Assembly: GCF_003046175.1 (NCBI RefSeq) | Contig: NZ_PZZM01000001.1 | Location: forward strand, 3,737,001-3,801,000 | Direction: 5' to 3' | DNA length: 64,000 nt | Source: Bosea sp. 124 | Lineage (GTDB): Bacteria > Pseudomonadota > Alphaproteobacteria > Rhizobiales > Beijerinckiaceae | Shown here: piece by piece, positions 50,813 to 61,383 of the stretch | Layout of the letters: every line of letters starts with the position of its first letter | Position numbering within the stretch: the first letter of the stretch is position 1 | Notes under the pieces: generated by a model | Seen by the model: the letters and a program-made list of their open reading frames with translations, nothing else | Database searches by the model: none | What the model was told of the DNA's origin: nothing | Position numbers and translations under genes: made by a program

Positions 50813-52717
50813 ATGAAGTTCCCGCCCTCCATCCTGGAAGAAATCAAGGCGCGGCTGCCGGTCTCGGCCGTCGTGGGCAAGCGCGTGCGCCTCGCCAAGG
50901 CAGGCCGGGAATGGAAGGGCTTGTCGCCCTTCAACGCCGAGAAGACGCCGTCTTTCTTCGTCAACGACCAGAAGGCCTCCTTCTTCGATTTCTCCTCGGG
51001 CAAGAACGGCGACATCTTCAAGTTCGTGATGGAGACGGAGGGGCTGTCCTTCCCGGAAGCGGTCGAGAAGCTCGCCGCCGAGGCTGGCGTCGCGCTGCCG
51101 AAGATTACCCATGAGGCGCAGGTCCAGGAGGAGAGGCGCAAGGGGCTGCACGAGGTTGTCGAACTGGCCGCGCGCTTCTTCGAAGCCGAGCTGATGGGCG
51201 ACCGTGGCGGCTCGGCGCGGCGCTATCTCGCCTCGCGCGGGCTCGATGGCGAGGCGCGCACGCGCTTCCGGCTGGGCTATGGCCCGGCCGATCGCTTCGC
51301 GCTGCGCGACCATCTGGCAGGCAAGGGCGTCGGCGCCGAGCTGATGATGGAGGCAGGCCTCCTGGTGCATGGCGAGGAGATCGCCGTGCCCTATGACCGC
51401 TTCCGCGACCGCATCATGTTTCCGATCCACGATTCGCGCGGGCGTGTCGTCGCCTTCGGCGGGCGGGCGATGAGTTCGGAGGTCTCGGCCAAGTACCTGA
51501 ACTCGCCGGAGACGCCGCTCTTCCACAAGGGCTCGCTGCTGTTCAATCACCACAATGCTCGCAAGGCGGCGCACGACACCGGGCAGGCCATCGTGGTCGA
51601 GGGCTATGTCGATGTCATCGCCATGTCGCTCGCGGGTTTCCCACAGACGGTGGCGCCGCTCGGCACGGCGCTGACCGAGGATCAACTGACGCTGCTCTGG
51701 CGCATGGCGGACGAGCCGGTGATCTGCCTCGATGGCGACAAGGCGGGCCGCAAGGCCGCGAGCCGTGCCATCGACATCGCCCTGCCGCTGCTGGAGCCGG
51801 GCAAGTCCCTGTCCTTCGCGCTGCTGCCGGACGGGCAGGACCCTGACGATCTGGCGCGCTCCGGCGGCAAGGCCGCCATCGCCGAGGTCCTGGGCGCGGC
51901 GCGGCCGCTGGTCGACATGCTGTGGACGCGGGAGGTCGAGGCCGGGCCGCTCGACACGCCCGAGCGGCGGGCCGCCTTCGAGCGCCGGCTGAAGGAACCG
52001 CTCGGCCAGATTCGCGACGAGACCACCCGCAAGCATTATCGCCGCGAGATGGAGGAGCGGCTGGCGCAGCTTTTCGCCAGCGCCGGCCCGGTGCGGGCCG
52101 AGCGTGGCCGCGATGGCGCTTATCCGCGCGGACGCGGGCAGGGCGGTGGCAATGGCCGGGGCGGCTTCCGGTCCAATGTCGCGCCTTGGGCGGTGGGCCC
52201 ACTGAAGGCATCGAGCCAGCTCACCCGCTCCAGGATCATGGCGCAGGGACGTGGCGAGGATGTCCGCGAGGCCTTCATCCTGCTGGCGCTGGCCAGCCAT
52301 CCCGGCCTGATCCTGCGCTGTGCCGACGAGATTTCCGAATTGTCGCTCGACGGTGCGGCTGCTGAACGCTTCCGGCAGGCGCTGCTCGATGCCGCGGATG
52401 ACGGCGTTCTCGACGAGGAAGCGCTGGCGAGCCGGCTAGAGCAGCCGCGCGTGCGCGAGGCACAATCTCATTTGATGGCGGTCACGGGGCCGGCCGAGCG
52501 GCTGAAGCTCGCGCAAGCGGCTGATCCTGAATCGGTTTTCGACTCAATTCGGCAGGCTATTGTCTTGCATCATCGCGCGCGGACGCTACATAGCGAGTTG
52601 AAGGCAGCCGAGCGCGCATTGGCTGACGAAGCGACCGAAGCCAATTTCGCCTGGATCAAGGACGTCAAGGCCCGCCTCGAGACCATCGAGGGTACGGAGG
52701 CCATGTCCGGTGATTGA
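50813..52717 (+). CDS. dnaG: DNA primase with substituted zinc ligands
   Basis: 634 residues. DnaG makes the RNA primers of replication. The TOPRIM catalytic core is intact (VVEGYVDVIAMSLAGF, CLDGDKAGRKAA). The N-terminal domain keeps the shape of the zinc-binding domain but not its ligands: S38, N41, D59 and S62 replace the C-H-C-C set at the same spacing. I recall similar substitutions in other alphaproteobacterial primases, so the protein is probably functional. The C-terminal helicase-binding part is divergent. The ATG at 50813 begins KFPPSILEEIKARL. rpoD follows, 202 nt downstream. Confidence 0.95.
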   Translation: MKFPPSILEEIKARLPVSAVVGKRVRLAKAGREWKGLSPFNAEKTPSFFVNDQKASFFDFSSGKNGDIFKFVMETEGLSFPEAVEKLAAEAGVALPKITHEAQVQEERRKGLHEVVELAARFFEAELMGDRGGSARRYLASRGLDGEARTRFRLGYGPADRFALRDHLAGKGVGAELMMEAGLLVHGEEIAVPYDRFRDRIMFPIHDSRGRVVAFGGRAMSSEVSAKYLNSPETPLFHKGSLLFNHHNARKAAHDTGQAIVVEGYVDVIAMSLAGFPQTVAPLGTALTEDQLTLLWRMADEPVICLDGDKAGRKAASRAIDIALPLLEPGKSLSFALLPDGQDPDDLARSGGKAAIAEVLGAARPLVDMLWTREVEAGPLDTPERRAAFERRLKEPLGQIRDETTRKHYRREMEERLAQLFASAGPVRAERGRDGAYPRGRGQGGGNGRGGFRSNVAPWAVGPLKASSQLTRSRIMAQGRGEDVREAFILLALASHPGLILRCADEISELSLDGAAAERFRQALLDAADDGVLDEEALASRLEQPRVREAQSHLMAVTGPAERLKLAQAADPESVFDSIRQAIVLHHRARTLHSELKAAERALADEATEANFAWIKDVKARLETIEGTEAMSGD

Positions 52718-52827
52718 TAGCCAGCGTATGGTGATCGCCGTCCGAATGATGCGCATTGGTGTCGGGTGGTTCACGATTCGTCAACGATGACGGGTGCCAT
52801 CTGCCGAACGTGATTTGGGTGGGGTGA

Positions 52828-52859
52828 GCGCGCCGGACATGCGGCCGCGCCGCCCTTTT
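52828..52859 (+). terminator. Possible terminator after dnaG
   Basis: Stem GCGCGCCG (52828-52835), loop GACATG, CGG-C-CGCGC (52842-52850, one bulge), then a short run of four T (52856-52859). It is about 110 nt after dnaG and 60 nt before rpoD. The T-run is short, so the call is tentative. Confidence 0.4.
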
Positions 52860-52919
52860 ATGCGTCTGCGTATGGCTTCTCCCGAGCCGTGGCGACGCGA
52901 GAGTGCGGAGCGCTGATTG

Positions 52920-54962
<2,043 letters not shown>

Positions 54963-55368
54963 GGAACTTGAACAACAATGCGTCGGGCGGGATGTGATCT
55001 CCGGCCCGGCGCCTGCATCTTTGCAGCGCCCTGACGGCAAGGCTCCGTCTCGAAACAGCAGATACTGACACGCTGCAAATCAGGGCGGCTCGGTCTCAGA
55101 CGGTGCTGGCGCAGCCTCGGCCGCCAGAGGCGCGACAACCGGCGCAGCCCGTGCTTAATGAATCCAACTTTAACGATCTCATGGTTTCCTGTTGCTCGCA
55201 GGGGCGGATTCAATGCCGCCTGCGGCTCAAACGGTACCGGGGAGCGGCCACCGATGAGTGGGCTCAACGGCATGCCGGGACGGAACTTTGTAGCGGTCGG
55301 ATCGTAGATTCTGAGTTGAGCTAATGCCTCGTAAGAGGGCGGGCAGGGGGCAAGGAAATGAGCACACG
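54963..55368 (+). other. Intergenic region after rpoD
   Basis: 406 bases without a recognisable gene. A hairpin GGCG-C-CTGCA / TGCAG-CGCC at 55008-55030 has no T-run. Nothing resembling a tRNA fits by eye, and the stretch from 55150 is slightly AT-richer (GCTTAATGAATCCAACTTTA) and may carry the promoter of the next gene. An in-frame ATG at 55324 lies in this stretch. Confidence 0.4.
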
Positions 55369-56031
55369 ATGGACGACAGAGCGACCAAGCTAACCAATGC
55401 TCTGCTGTGGCTGCTCGAGACCCGCAACTGGGCGCGGGTAAAGCTGAGCATGGCGCCGCGCGACAGCCATCAGCTGGACGCTAAGCTCTATCACTACCTG
55501 TATTTTTCCAACGCGCTAGACGCCATCGATCTGGTCAGGGACTATCTCGACGACGCCAAGTTCCTCGATCAGGTGCGAGGCTACCTCGCGACCTCAGGCG
55601 ATTTCGACTACGCAAGGGAGCTGCGCGGCGCGATCATTTATCGCGGCATCGATCCAGTCGCTGGAGGCCAATCCGACGGCGCGCATCTGCGCTTCCTCTG
55701 CCCAGCTGAGATCTTCAGCTTCGACGGGCGCAGGCGGCATATCTGCTCCTTTACCCATACGGCCGATCTGGCGCAGGCGCTGGATGCCGCCGCCAATGCG
55801 GCGATGACCGATGCGCTGCGAGAGAACGGGCTGCTCGACCCCGGAGTGCACGCGCCCGACCGGGAAGAGACCCTGGCCGCCATCGGCACCGTCAAGCAGT
55901 TGCCGGAATTCGCCAAGGCCTGGGTCGCTACGACGCTGCAGGGGCCGGACTGGACCCGCATCGCCACCGAGGTGGCCGAGGGGCGCGTCCGTAACCTCAA
56001 GGGCCTCCTCTCCAGCCCGATGCCGGGTTGA
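55369..56031 (+). CDS. Protein of unknown function downstream of rpoD
   Basis: 220 residues from the ATG at 55369 (235 from the ATG at 55324). No signal peptide or membrane segment. Visible blocks are [74 protein letters not shown] and a C-terminal [21 protein letters not shown] recognise no family. It is not part of the rpoD transcript by position (over 360 nt away) and has no same-strand partner. Confidence 0.6.
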   Translation: MDDRATKLTNALLWLLETRNWARVKLSMAPRDSHQLDAKLYHYLYFSNALDAIDLVRDYLDDAKFLDQVRGYLATSGDFDYARELRGAIIYRGIDPVAGGQSDGAHLRFLCPAEIFSFDGRRRHICSFTHTADLAQALDAAANAAMTDALRENGLLDPGVHAPDREETLAAIGTVKQLPEFAKAWVATTLQGPDWTRIATEVAEGRVRNLKGLLSSPMPG

Positions 56032-56047
56032 TCGGCGCTGTGACGCT

Positions 56048-56569
56048 TTAGAACCCGGCGTCCTTTGTCCGCCGGGCCCGATTGAATCGAAGCCCCTTCG
56101 CCAGCGCGACCAACTGCTCCAGCGCCGTGCCCCAGCCCTGGTGGAAGCCCATCTCCTCGTGCTGCTTGCGGGTGGCGTCGTCCTTGTGGAAGGCGCGGGC
56201 GATGTAGCGGGTGCCCGAGCCCTGCGGCTGGAACTCGACTGCCGCGGTCATGAAGGCCGAGCCGGTCGGGCGCCAGCCGGGGCCGAGCGCATCGGTGGTG
56301 ACCAGCAGCTTTTCCGGCACCACGGCGAGGAAGCAGCCTGTGTTGTCGTGACGCTCGCCATTGGGGCCCTGCATCACCGTGCGGAACTTGCCGCCGGGCC
56401 GGACATCCATCTCGCATTCCGTCGTCTTCCAGGGCAGGGGGCAGAACCACTGCATCAGCAATTTGGGCTCGGTCCAGGCGCGCCAGAGCAGGCGCGGCGA
56501 GACATCGACGACGCGGTCGAGTTCGAGGTCGAGCGCAGGGTCGAAGCTGAAAGCCGGCAGGTCGGTCAT
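56048..56569 (-). CDS. SRPBCC (START/AHSA1-like) protein
   Basis: 173 residues, cytosolic. LELDRVVDVSPRLLWRAWTE, LMQWFCPLPWKTTECEMDVR and GGKFRTVMQGPNGE followed by a C-terminal HEEMGFHQGWGTALEQLVAL helix are the pattern of AHSA1-type SRPBCC proteins that hold hydrophobic ligands. It overlaps the arsR-type gene by 4 nt (ATGA). Such arsR-SRPBCC pairs are common and usually co-regulated. Confidence 0.88.
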   Translation of the reverse strand: MTDLPAFSFDPALDLELDRVVDVSPRLLWRAWTEPKLLMQWFCPLPWKTTECEMDVRPGGKFRTVMQGPNGERHDNTGCFLAVVPEKLLVTTDALGPGWRPTGSAFMTAAVEFQPQGSGTRYIARAFHKDDATRKQHEEMGFHQGWGTALEQLVALAKGLRFNRARRTKDAGF

Positions 56570-56910
56570 GAGGCGTCTTCCTGATCCTTGAGGTGAAGGA
56601 CGAAGGCATCGAGCTGGTCGAGGCGCCTTGTCCAGAGGGAGCGCTGGGCGTCCAGCCAATGCTCGGCGGCGGCCAGCGGTTCGGTGCGGAGCGTGCAGGT
56701 GCGCACCCGCCCGGTCTTGGCTGTGGTGACGAGCCCCGACTCCTCCAGCACCCTGAGGTGCTGGAGGAAGCTTGGCAGGGCCATTTCGAAAGGCCTCGCC
56801 AACTCGCTCACCGAAGCGGGGCCACGACCCAGAGCCTGGACCACCGCGCGCCGGGTCGGGTCGGCCAAAGCACGGAAGGTCTCGTCGAGGGCGGGCTGGG
56901 CAGCGGACAT
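56566..56910 (-). CDS. ArsR-family repressor of the SRPBCC operon
   Basis: 114 residues. The HTH core is ETFRALADPTRRAVVQALGR then ELARPFEMALPSFLQHLRVL, and the wing GLVTTAKTGRVRTCTL. No metal-binding Cys pair is seen. It starts at ATG 56910 and is followed by SRPBCC with a 4-nt overlap. A perfect palindrome at 56935-56954, 25 nt upstream, is its likely operator. Confidence 0.88.
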   Translation of the reverse strand: MSAAQPALDETFRALADPTRRAVVQALGRGPASVSELARPFEMALPSFLQHLRVLEESGLVTTAKTGRVRTCTLRTEPLAAAEHWLDAQRSLWTRRLDQLDAFVLHLKDQEDAS

Positions 56911-56934
56911 GAGGCGATCCTGCTGCGTCAAATT

Positions 56935-56954
56935 ACTTAGGTCAATACCTAAGT
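56935..56954. promoter_or_regulatory. Perfect palindrome, likely ArsR operator
   Basis: Arms ACTTAGGT (56935-56942) and ACCTAAGT (56947-56954) around CAAT. It lies 25 nt upstream of the arsR-type start codon and immediately before the divergent yjbQ region, so it may repress both. Confidence 0.55.
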
Positions 56955-57037
56955 GTCTGATGGAGGTCAGCAGCCGCCTTGATCTTGCCGCGGGACTGCG
57001 GCCTGCTCGGTGCGTCCTCTCCCGAGTGAACGGCACC

Positions 57038-57463
57038 GTGACCACGCAAACGATCCTGACCATCGAGACGCGCGGACCGGGTCTCCACGAATTCACCGCC
57101 CGGGCCGAAGGCTTTGTCGCCGAGACCGGCGTGGTGGCCGGGCTGCTGACGGTCTTCGTGCGCCACACCTCCTGTTCGCTGCTGATCCAGGAGAATGCCG
57201 ATCCGGATGTGAGGCGCGATCTCGACGCCTTTTTCCGCAGGCTGGTGCCTTCCGCGGATGATCCGGCGATGGCGTATCTCGTCCATCGCGACGAGGGGCC
57301 GGACGATATGCCGGCGCATATCAAGGCCGCGCTGACGCCGGTCTCGCTGTCGATCCCGGTGATGGACGGACGCCTCGCGCTCGGCACCTGGCAAGGCCTC
57401 TATCTGTTCGAGCACAGGCAGAGGCCGCACCGGCGCGAGGTCGTGCTGCATCTCGCGCGGTGA
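57038..57463 (+). CDS. YjbQ/UPF0047 family protein
   Basis: 141 residues from the GTG at 57038, which matches the family length of about 140. TTQTILTIETRGPGLHEFTA, VFVRHTSCSLLIQENADPDV, and DDMPAHIKAALTPVSLSIPV with the terminal WQGLYLFEHR are characteristic. YjbQ has been linked to weak thiamine-phosphate-synthase activity; its true role is unclear. Alternative starts are GTG 57026 and ATG 56960. Divergent from the arsR-type gene. Confidence 0.85.
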   Translation: MTTQTILTIETRGPGLHEFTARAEGFVAETGVVAGLLTVFVRHTSCSLLIQENADPDVRRDLDAFFRRLVPSADDPAMAYLVHRDEGPDDMPAHIKAALTPVSLSIPVMDGRLALGTWQGLYLFEHRQRPHRREVVLHLAR

Positions 57464-57593
57464 ATGCGGGCGGCGCGGCATGCTCCCGCTCGGTCGCCCC
57501 GGCCCGGCGCCCGGCTGGGCGTCCGACTTGGCATCCCGAGCGCAGCCGGCTACTTCTCCCTCCGCCCTCGCATCCGCGCCGGAGGAAAGCCCG

Positions 57594-57881
57594 ATGTCCT
57601 TCCTGAAATCCCTGTTCGGCGGCCGCAAGGTGGCGGTCGACACGCCGGCCGGCCCGCTCAAGAGCATCGAGCACAACGGCTTCACCATCCATGCGATGCC
57701 CTATCAGGAGGGCGGCCAGTGGCAACTCTGCGGCGTCGTCGAGAAGACGATCGACGGTGAGCTCAAAAGCCATCGCTTCGTCCGGGCGGACCGCTTTCCC
57801 GGCATCGCCGAGGCGACCGACTTCACGCTGGTCAAGGGCCAGCAGCTCGTCGACCAGCAAGGCGAGGCAGTCTTCCGCTAG
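57594..57881 (+). CDS. HlyU-family protein
   Basis: 95 residues: SFLKSLFGGRKVAVDTPAGP, IEHNGFTIHAMPYQEGGQWQ and a helix ending LVDQQGEAVF. The sequence matches the HlyU family (small proteins named for a Vibrio hemolysin activator, although the alphaproteobacterial ones have no proven regulatory role). GGAGG at 57581-57585 lies 8 nt before the ATG. No partner is adjacent. Confidence 0.78.
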   Translation: MSFLKSLFGGRKVAVDTPAGPLKSIEHNGFTIHAMPYQEGGQWQLCGVVEKTIDGELKSHRFVRADRFPGIAEATDFTLVKGQQLVDQQGEAVFR

Positions 57882-58187
57882 CGGCGGCCTGCCGCGAGGC
57901 GTGGGTGTCGTAAGCTCGCGCAATCTTGACGATCCGCCAGCGCTCGTCGCCAGGATCATCGCGGAAACCGGCGAAGCACGCATCGTCGTCAGGTGGCTTG
58001 AGAGGTCGAAACGCAAATGCGTGAGCCCTCTCCTTGGGAACGGGACCTTCGCGCCCTTCATGTCGGCACATGCGAGGCCGCATCGACGCCGCATCGCTCT
58101 GCTTCGGACGCGCTTGCCGGCTCCGGCCGCGCTGCCTAATCCTCGTGCAGAGAACGCCGTTCCGTGAACCGGCGCGCCGAGGAAACA
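57882..58187 (+). other. Intergenic region before the MFS gene
   Basis: About 306 bases with no gene I can support. The minus strand has an open frame through it with a PDDDACFAGFRDDPGD-like stretch, but no start signal or recognisable family, so it may be a remnant or chance. GAGGAAACA at the right end is the ribosome-binding site of the MFS gene. Confidence 0.35.
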
Positions 58188-59429
58188 ATGACGCCCGAGG
58201 ACCAGCGCTTCGCGCCCGATTCATCCTATGCCTGGCTTCGGCTGGCCGTATCGCTGCTGGTCGGCACCGCGGCCTGCGTCGGCACCTGGTCGGTCGTCGT
58301 GGTGCTGCCCTCGGTGCAGGCCGAGTTCGGCACGCTGCGGGCAGGCGCCGCACTGCCCTATACCTGCGTGATGATTGGCTTCGGCTTCGGCAACATCGCC
58401 ATGGGCCGGGTCGCCGACCGCTATGGTATCGTGGTGCCGATCGTGCTCGGCGCGCTGCTGCTCGGCGCCGGCTACATGCTGGCCGGCGTGGCGCAGTCGC
58501 TCTGGCAGTTTGCGCTGGTGCATCTGCTGCTGATCGGTATCGGCGGCGGGGCCGGCTTCTCGCCGCTGATCGCCGATCTCTCGCACTGGTTCCGCCGACA
58601 TCGCGGGCTCGCCGTCGTGTTCGGCGCCTCTGGCAGCTATCTCGCGGGGGTGATCTGGCCGCAGGTCATCACCTGGGGCCTGGCGACCCATGGCTGGCGG
58701 GCGACGCATGTCGGCATCGGGGTGACGGTGCTTCTCGTGATGCTGCCCCTGGCTGCCTTCTTCCGCCGGCGGCCTTCGGCCGAGAGCATCGCGGCCGACG
58801 AGGCCGCGAGCGCCGGCGCGCGCGGCGATCTCGGCCTCTCGGCCAATCAGTTGCAATGGCTGCTCGCGGCGGCAGGCTTCGCCTGCTGCGTCGCGATGGC
58901 GATGCCGCAGGTCCATATCGTCGCCTATTGCGGCGATCTCGGCTACGGCGTGGCGCGCGGCGCCGAGATGCTTTCGCTAATGCTGGGCTTGGGCATCATC
59001 AGCCGGATCGGCTCGGGCTTCGTCGCCGACCGGATCGGCGGGGCGGCGACGCTGGCGCTGGGCTCGCTGATGCAGGGGCTCGCGCTGTTCCTCTATCTCT
59101 GGTTCGACGGGCTGACCTCGCTGTTCATCGTCACCGGCATCTTCGGACTGTTCCAGGGCGGCATCGTGCCGATGTATGCGGTCATCATCCGCGAATACCT
59201 GCCGGCACGGGAAGCGGGCATGCGCATCGGCATCGTGATGTCGGCGACGATCCTCGGCATGGCCTTCGGCGGCTATGTCTCGGGCGCGATCTTCGACGCC
59301 TTCGCCTCCTACCGCGCGGCCTTCCTCAACGGGCTCGCCTGGAACCTCGTCAACCTCACCGTGGTGTGCTGGCTCATGACGCGGGCGCGGCGGAAGACGC
59401 CCGGACATTCTGCTCCGGCGGCCGTCTGA
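58188..59429 (+). CDS. MFS transporter (MCT/OFA-like)
   Basis: 413 residues with 12 predicted membrane helices. Loop 2-3 motif MGRVADRYG and the corresponding VADRIGGAATLALG in the second half mark the major facilitator superfamily; overall it is like monocarboxylate or oxalate/formate-type transporters. Substrate unknown. GAGG lies 5-6 nt before the ATG at 58188; a GTG at 58164 is possible. Convergent with the VOC gene. Confidence 0.88.
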   Translation: MTPEDQRFAPDSSYAWLRLAVSLLVGTAACVGTWSVVVVLPSVQAEFGTLRAGAALPYTCVMIGFGFGNIAMGRVADRYGIVVPIVLGALLLGAGYMLAGVAQSLWQFALVHLLLIGIGGGAGFSPLIADLSHWFRRHRGLAVVFGASGSYLAGVIWPQVITWGLATHGWRATHVGIGVTVLLVMLPLAAFFRRRPSAESIAADEAASAGARGDLGLSANQLQWLLAAAGFACCVAMAMPQVHIVAYCGDLGYGVARGAEMLSLMLGLGIISRIGSGFVADRIGGAATLALGSLMQGLALFLYLWFDGLTSLFIVTGIFGLFQGGIVPMYAVIIREYLPAREAGMRIGIVMSATILGMAFGGYVSGAIFDAFASYRAAFLNGLAWNLVNLTVVCWLMTRARRKTPGHSAPAAV

Positions 59430-59457
59430 GTCGGCAGCGGCTCATGCTGTCAAATCC

Positions 59458-59883
59458 CTACCCGGTCGCTGTTTCGCCCGGTCGATACGTGCCGAAGCAC
59501 CAGACATGCCCCTCCGGGTCCTTCGCGATGAAATCGCGGCTGCCATAGGGCTGGTCGGTCGGCTCCATGCAGATTTCGGCTCCCGCTGCACGGGCGCGCT
59601 CGCACAGCGCATCGATGCCGTCGGTCGCGACATAGGGCGAGGCGGCGGTACCGCCCAGTTCGGCCGGGCGGGAGACGCGTTTGCCGAAGGCGTTGCCATC
59701 AGCCGAGCCGAGCATGACGAAGCTCGTGCCCATGCGCCGTTCCCCGTGCAGAAGGGTCCTGCCGTCCCCGGAATAATAGGCCGCGTGCTTCTCGAAGCCG
59801 AAGGCCTCGATCAGCCAGTCATACATCCTCACCGCATCGGCATAGCGCAGTGAGATGCAGATCTGGGGCGGTGTCGCGGTCAT
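59458..59883 (-). CDS. VOC-family (glyoxalase/bleomycin-resistance-like) protein
   Basis: 141 residues. PPQICISLRYADAVRMYDWL, AFGFEKHAAYYSGDGRT and a terminal GSRDFIAKDPEGHVWCFGTY follow the paired beta-alpha-beta-beta-beta modules of the VOC fold, of the PhnB-like kind. Function is not predictable. It is divergent from the MetE-like gene. Confidence 0.85.
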   Translation of the reverse strand: MTATPPQICISLRYADAVRMYDWLIEAFGFEKHAAYYSGDGRTLLHGERRMGTSFVMLGSADGNAFGKRVSRPAELGGTAASPYVATDGIDALCERARAAGAEICMEPTDQPYGSRDFIAKDPEGHVWCFGTYRPGETATG

Positions 59884-59969
59884 CGACGTCTCCTTGCGCC
59901 GCCGGGCTTGACGCCAGCCTGCGGCACGTCAGAACTCGCTGCAAGCCAGAAGACTCCAGAGGACACGCC

Positions 59970-60998
59970 ATGCTTCTCACCACCATCGCCGGCAGCCTGC
60001 CCAAGCCGACCTGGCTCGCCGAGCCCGAGCGGCTCTGGGCGCCCTGGAAACTCGAGGGCACGGCGCTCGAGGAGGGGCGGCGCGATGCCACAATCCTCTC
60101 CGTGAAGCTGCAGGAGGATGCCGGGATCGACATCGTCGGCGATGGCGAGCAGGCGCGCGTGCATTTCGTCCACGGCTTCCTCGCCAATCTCGACGGCATC
60201 GACTTTGACAAGAAGACGATCATGGGCATCCGCAACAACCGCTACGAGGCGGAGGTTCCGACCGTCACCGGCCCGATTCGCCGCAAGGGCCCGGTGCATC
60301 GCATGGAGGCCCAGGCGGCCCGGGCCCATACCCGCCACAAGCTGAAGTTCACGCTGCCCGGCCCGATGACGATCGTCGATACCATCGCCGACGCGCATTA
60401 CGGCCGCCGCGAGGACCTCGCCATGGCCTTCGCCGCGGTACTGAACGAGGAGGCTAGGGAGCTGGAGGCGCTGGGCGTCGACGTGATCCAGTTCGATGAG
60501 CCCGCCTTCAATGTCTACATGAAGGAGGTCTCGGACTGGGGCATCGCCTGCCTGGAGCGGGCGGCGCAGGGCCTGACCGCGACCACCGCCGTCCACATCT
60601 GCTACGGCTACGGCATCAAGGCCAATATCGACTGGAAGGCCACGCTCGGCGAACAGTGGCGCCATTACGAGCAGACCTTTCCGGTGATCGCGAAAAGCTC
60701 GATCGACCAGGTCTCGCTGGAGTGCCGCAACTCCAAGGTGCCGCTCGACCTGATCAGGCTGCTCGACGGCAAGGACGTGCTGGCCGGCGCGATCGACGTC
60801 GCGACCAATGCGATCGAGACCCCCGAGGAGGTTGCCGCCACGATCCGTGCGGTGCTGGCCTATGTCGCGCCCGAGAAGCTCTTCCCCTGCACCAATTGCG
60901 GGCTGGCGCCGATGACCTCAGAGGTCGCCTATGGCAAGCTTGCGGCGCTGGCGGCCGGTGCCGCTCTGGTGCGCAGGGAACTGGGCCTGGCGGGCTGA
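59970..60998 (+). CDS. MetE-like cobalamin-independent methionine synthase family protein (C-terminal-domain type)
   Basis: 342 residues, which corresponds to the catalytic C-terminal half of MetE without the N-terminal half. IAGSLPKPTWLAEPERLWAP begins it; the zinc ligands are present in VHICYGYG and PCTNCGLAP (conserved His and two Cys). Short MetE-like enzymes may use methylated substrates other than methyl-tetrahydrofolate. I cannot decide its substrate. AGAGGA lies 6-7 nt before the ATG at 59970. The next gene begins 1 nt after its stop. Confidence 0.85.
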   Translation: MLLTTIAGSLPKPTWLAEPERLWAPWKLEGTALEEGRRDATILSVKLQEDAGIDIVGDGEQARVHFVHGFLANLDGIDFDKKTIMGIRNNRYEAEVPTVTGPIRRKGPVHRMEAQAARAHTRHKLKFTLPGPMTIVDTIADAHYGRREDLAMAFAAVLNEEARELEALGVDVIQFDEPAFNVYMKEVSDWGIACLERAAQGLTATTAVHICYGYGIKANIDWKATLGEQWRHYEQTFPVIAKSSIDQVSLECRNSKVPLDLIRLLDGKDVLAGAIDVATNAIETPEEVAATIRAVLAYVAPEKLFPCTNCGLAPMTSEVAYGKLAALAAGAALVRRELGLAG

Positions 60999-60999
60999 T

Positions 61000-61383
61000 A
61001 TGGGGCGCGGCATGACTGGCCTCACCCGCTTCGAGCATCGCAAAGAGCGGGTGATCCCGGCGCGGCGGTTCGCGGCGCGGCTGGGGCGGGCGGTGCTGCT
61101 CTATCTCGGGCTGGCTGTGGTCGGGCTCGTCATCGGCATGGTCGGCTATGGCTGGACCGAGGGCATGAGCACGGTCGACGCCTTCGCCAACGCGGCGATG
61201 ATCCTTTCGGGCATGGGACCGGTCTCGGAACTCAAGACGACGGGCGGCAAGCTCTTCGCCGGGTTCTATGCGCTATTCTCGGGGTTGTTCGTGGTCATCG
61301 CATCCGGTTTCGTGCTGGCTCCGGTGTTGCACCGCGTGCTGCATTCCTTCCATGTCGAACAGGGAAAGACCGACGATGATTGA
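61000..61383 (+). CDS. Two-helix channel-like membrane protein with degenerate pore loop
   Basis: 127 residues. Helix 1 near residues 35-55 (AVLLYLGLAVVGLVIGMVGY) is followed by a loop DAFANAAMILSGMGPVSELK, then a GGKLFAGFYALFSGLFVVIA helix. The spacing and the GKLFAxxYALxxGxxxxxxxG second helix match the two-helix potassium-channel module (Ion_trans_2), but the selectivity filter TVGYG is replaced by SGMGP, so it is not an ordinary K+ channel. It overlaps the thioesterase gene by 8 nt. The start at 61000 or 61012 is uncertain. Confidence 0.65.
   Translation: MGRGMTGLTRFEHRKERVIPARRFAARLGRAVLLYLGLAVVGLVIGMVGYGWTEGMSTVDAFANAAMILSGMGPVSELKTTGGKLFAGFYALFSGLFVVIASGFVLAPVLHRVLHSFHVEQGKTDDD

Noticed and set aside
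54963..55368. Hairpin at 55008-55030 as an intrinsic terminator for rpoD, and possible tRNA in this gap.
   Set aside because: No T-run follows the hairpin and no cloverleaf or CCA-acceptor pattern fits by eye.
57882..58187. Minus-strand protein-like frame as a real or broken gene.
   Set aside because: No start, ribosome-binding site or family similarity that I can see; too weak.
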